The translations under genes and the position numbers were made by a program. A stretch of 64,000 bases of DNA from an uncultured Lysobacteraceae bacterium (lineage in GTDB: Bacteria > Pseudomonadota > Gammaproteobacteria > Xanthomonadales > Xanthomonadaceae), in NCBI GenBank assembly GCA_902825775.1, contig CADECF010000013.1, forward strand, positions 1-64,000, in the 5' to 3' direction. Positions 62,938-64,000 of the stretch are shown piece after piece. The notes beneath the pieces are model-generated. The model did not search any database, was not told where the DNA came from, and was given only the letters and a program-made list of their open reading frames with translations. Position 1 is the first letter of the stretch. Each line of letters starts with the position of its first letter.

Positions 62938-63810
62938 ATGCGCCCTTCATTGGAATCGCTGCGGATATTCGCCGAGTGCGTCAGAGCGGGCAGCTTCGCT
63001 GCGGCCGCCGAAAACCTGTTTCTCACCTCCGCTGCCGTCAGCCTGAGGATTCGCACGCTCGAGGGCGAGCTGGGCAAGGCTCTGTTCTTGCGCCGGGGTC
63101 CGAAAGTCACGCCGACGAGCGCAGCGCTGGCGCTGGCGGCGCGCATCGATCGGGCGATAAGCGAAATCGACTCGGCACTGGGCGAGTTCCATCGCGCCGG
63201 GCCTCTCATCCGGATCACCGCGCCGCCGAGCTTCGCATCGCGTTGGCTGGTACCGCGCTTGGCGCGGTATCAATCCGACCATCCCGACGTCGCCATCGAA
63301 CTGGATGTGTCCATGGACATCCGCTCGAAAGACGCCTTCGACGTCGCCATCCGCACCGGCACCGGATCCTGGCCGGGGTTCGACGCGCGCGCGCTTTTTC
63401 CGGTCGATTTGACGCCGATGCTGTCGCCGGCGCTGGCCGATCGCCACCGTCTCGCGCAAGCCTCCGATCTGGCGGGATTGGTGTTGCTGCCTCACCCGGC
63501 GTGGCCGCAATGGCTGCAGGAGACGGGCGGTGCGAGCGACTACCCATTTCGTTACTCGACGATCGAATATCCGAACCACGAGTTCAATGCCGATGCGGCC
63601 GTCGCTGGAGAAGGCGTCGCGCTGCTTCCACGGAGCTTGTTCGAGTCCATGCTGGAAGAGCGCCGACTTTCGGCGCCGTTCGACCGTGCGCTGGCCGGCG
63701 ACTGGCATTTCGCCTTGCTTCACGCCGGGGAAACGCGCCGGGAACCGATGGCATTCGTGGATTGGCTTTGTGCCGAGGTCGAGCTCGAACGCGGCACCCG
63801 CTCTTCGTAG
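62938..63810 (+). CDS. LysR-family transcriptional regulator
   Basis: 290 residues from ATG 62938, AAGGA ten bases upstream. The winged HTH is at about 5-65: LESLRIFAECVRAGSFAAAA, LFLTSAAVSLRIRTLEGELG, LFLRRGPKVTPTSAALALAA. The effector domain (FASRWLVPRLARYQSDHPDV, DVAIRTGTGSWPGFDARALF, VAGEGVALLPRSLFESMLEE) resembles the GcvA group. It is divergent from the DUF3237 gene, the usual arrangement for a LysR regulator and its target. A repeat follows. Confidence 0.92.
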   Translation: MRPSLESLRIFAECVRAGSFAAAAENLFLTSAAVSLRIRTLEGELGKALFLRRGPKVTPTSAALALAARIDRAISEIDSALGEFHRAGPLIRITAPPSFASRWLVPRLARYQSDHPDVAIELDVSMDIRSKDAFDVAIRTGTGSWPGFDARALFPVDLTPMLSPALADRHRLAQASDLAGLVLLPHPAWPQWLQETGGASDYPFRYSTIEYPNHEFNADAAVAGEGVALLPRSLFESMLEERRLSAPFDRALAGDWHFALLHAGETRREPMAFVDWLCAEVELERGTRSS

Positions 63811-63924
63811 GAGTGGCTTCGGCCGCGAGCTCTTGATCCTGCTTCAAAAGCCATCGCCCCTGCGAAAGAGGGAGCCAACGTACAGTCGGGCAAAAAAGCT
63901 CGCGGCTGAAGCCGCTCCTACGAA
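63806..63924. repeat. Twin palindromic repeat, GTAGGAGTGGC/GTAGGAGCGGC variant
   Basis: CGTAGGAGTGGCTTCGGCCG at the left and CGGCTGAAGCCGCTCCTACG at the right; inside, CGAGCTCTTGATCCTGCTTC and AAAAAGCTCGCGG. It is a variant of the GTGGGAGCGGC family (TAGGAG for TGGGAG), overlapping the 3' end of the LysR gene. Confidence 0.82.
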
Positions 63925-63966
63925 GAGCCGTGCTCGCTGCGTCGACAGGACGCTCGTATTGCTGAA

Positions 63967-64000
63967 ATTAGTATTGACTAATCAATAAGTATATACTAAT
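63967..64000. promoter_or_regulatory. AT-rich inverted repeat at right edge, possible promoter/operator
   Basis: ATTAGTAT at 63967 and its mirror ATACTAAT at 63993 flank a smaller palindrome TTGACTAATCAA (63974-63985), in an AT-rich stretch unlike its surroundings. TTGACT could be a -35 box for a rightward gene beyond the window, with TATACT or TACTAA near the edge, but the spacing is short. A regulator binding site overlapping a promoter is the simplest reading. Confidence 0.35.

Noticed and set aside
60100-64000. Second copy of the guaA 3' end as an attachment site
   Set aside because: I looked for CGAGTGGGAATGA or a close match downstream and found none in the window.

Overview
The window comes from a GC-rich gammaproteobacterium of the Xanthomonadaceae type, most likely Lysobacter-like. 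The evidence is the 41-residue RpmJ, the order cmk-rpsA-ihfB-lapA-lapB-WecA-like-CapD-like-galU, the order rlmN-pilW-rodZ-yfgM-bamB-der, and many intergenic twin palindromes of the REP kind (cores GTAGAGCGGAGCAAGCTCC, GTGGGAGCGGCTTCAGCCGC, GTCATCCCAGCGAAAGCTGG). This is an inference from gene order and sequence style; no database search was possible. I found no tRNA, rRNA, CRISPR array, complete insertion sequence or prophage.

Bases 1-1700 are foreign to the rest: two translationally coupled genes of a kind I associate with extracellular contractile injection system (eCIS) or phage-tail-like loci run to the right and collide, with neither stop codon in place, with the 3' half of rne read from the other strand. 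Both genes are cut near 1690, so this is either a rearrangement breakpoint or an assembly join. From 1700 to 12.3 kb the window is chromosomal: rne (catalytic part only), rluC, a DUF4189 protein, phhB, nfuA, a Pro/Gln-rich one-pass membrane protein, a TonB-dependent siderophore receptor and two monohaem cytochromes c. From 12.5 to 23.5 kb lies one operon of a lipoprotein adaptor and three consecutive RND permeases, the last two a tandem duplication.

From 23.6 to 31.2 kb almost everything is on the minus strand: a TraB-family membrane protein, two paralogous alpha/beta hydrolases around a TetR regulator, aguB and aguA (agmatine to putrescine), a pair of small secreted paralogues that arose by duplication together with the rpmJ terminator, and rpmJ. 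From 31.3 to 39.9 kb runs cmk, rpsA, ihfB and an envelope block: lapA and lapB (control of LPS synthesis), a polyprenyl-phosphate sugar-phosphate transferase, a CapD/WbpM-like epimerase/dehydratase, galU and a tRNA-binding-domain protein. From 40.1 to 44.5 kb is a minus-strand fatty acid oxidation operon: PsrA-like TetR regulator, FadB-type enzyme and thiolase.

From 44.7 to 51.5 kb comes ndk, rlmN, pilW, rodZ, yfgM, bamB and der (nucleotide balance, RNA modification, pilus/cell shape, outer-membrane assembly, ribosome assembly). mobA, moeA and moeB (51.5-54.6 kb) serve molybdenum cofactor synthesis. folD, guaB and guaA (55.9-60.1 kb) are C1 and purine metabolism. Downstream of the guaA 3' end, a recognised island integration site, the sequence changes: an AT-richer secreted protein of unknown function, a broken DUF2274 gene (a family found at the end of conjugative trb operons), then YCII, DUF3237 and LysR genes. 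This looks like the scar of an integrative conjugative element.
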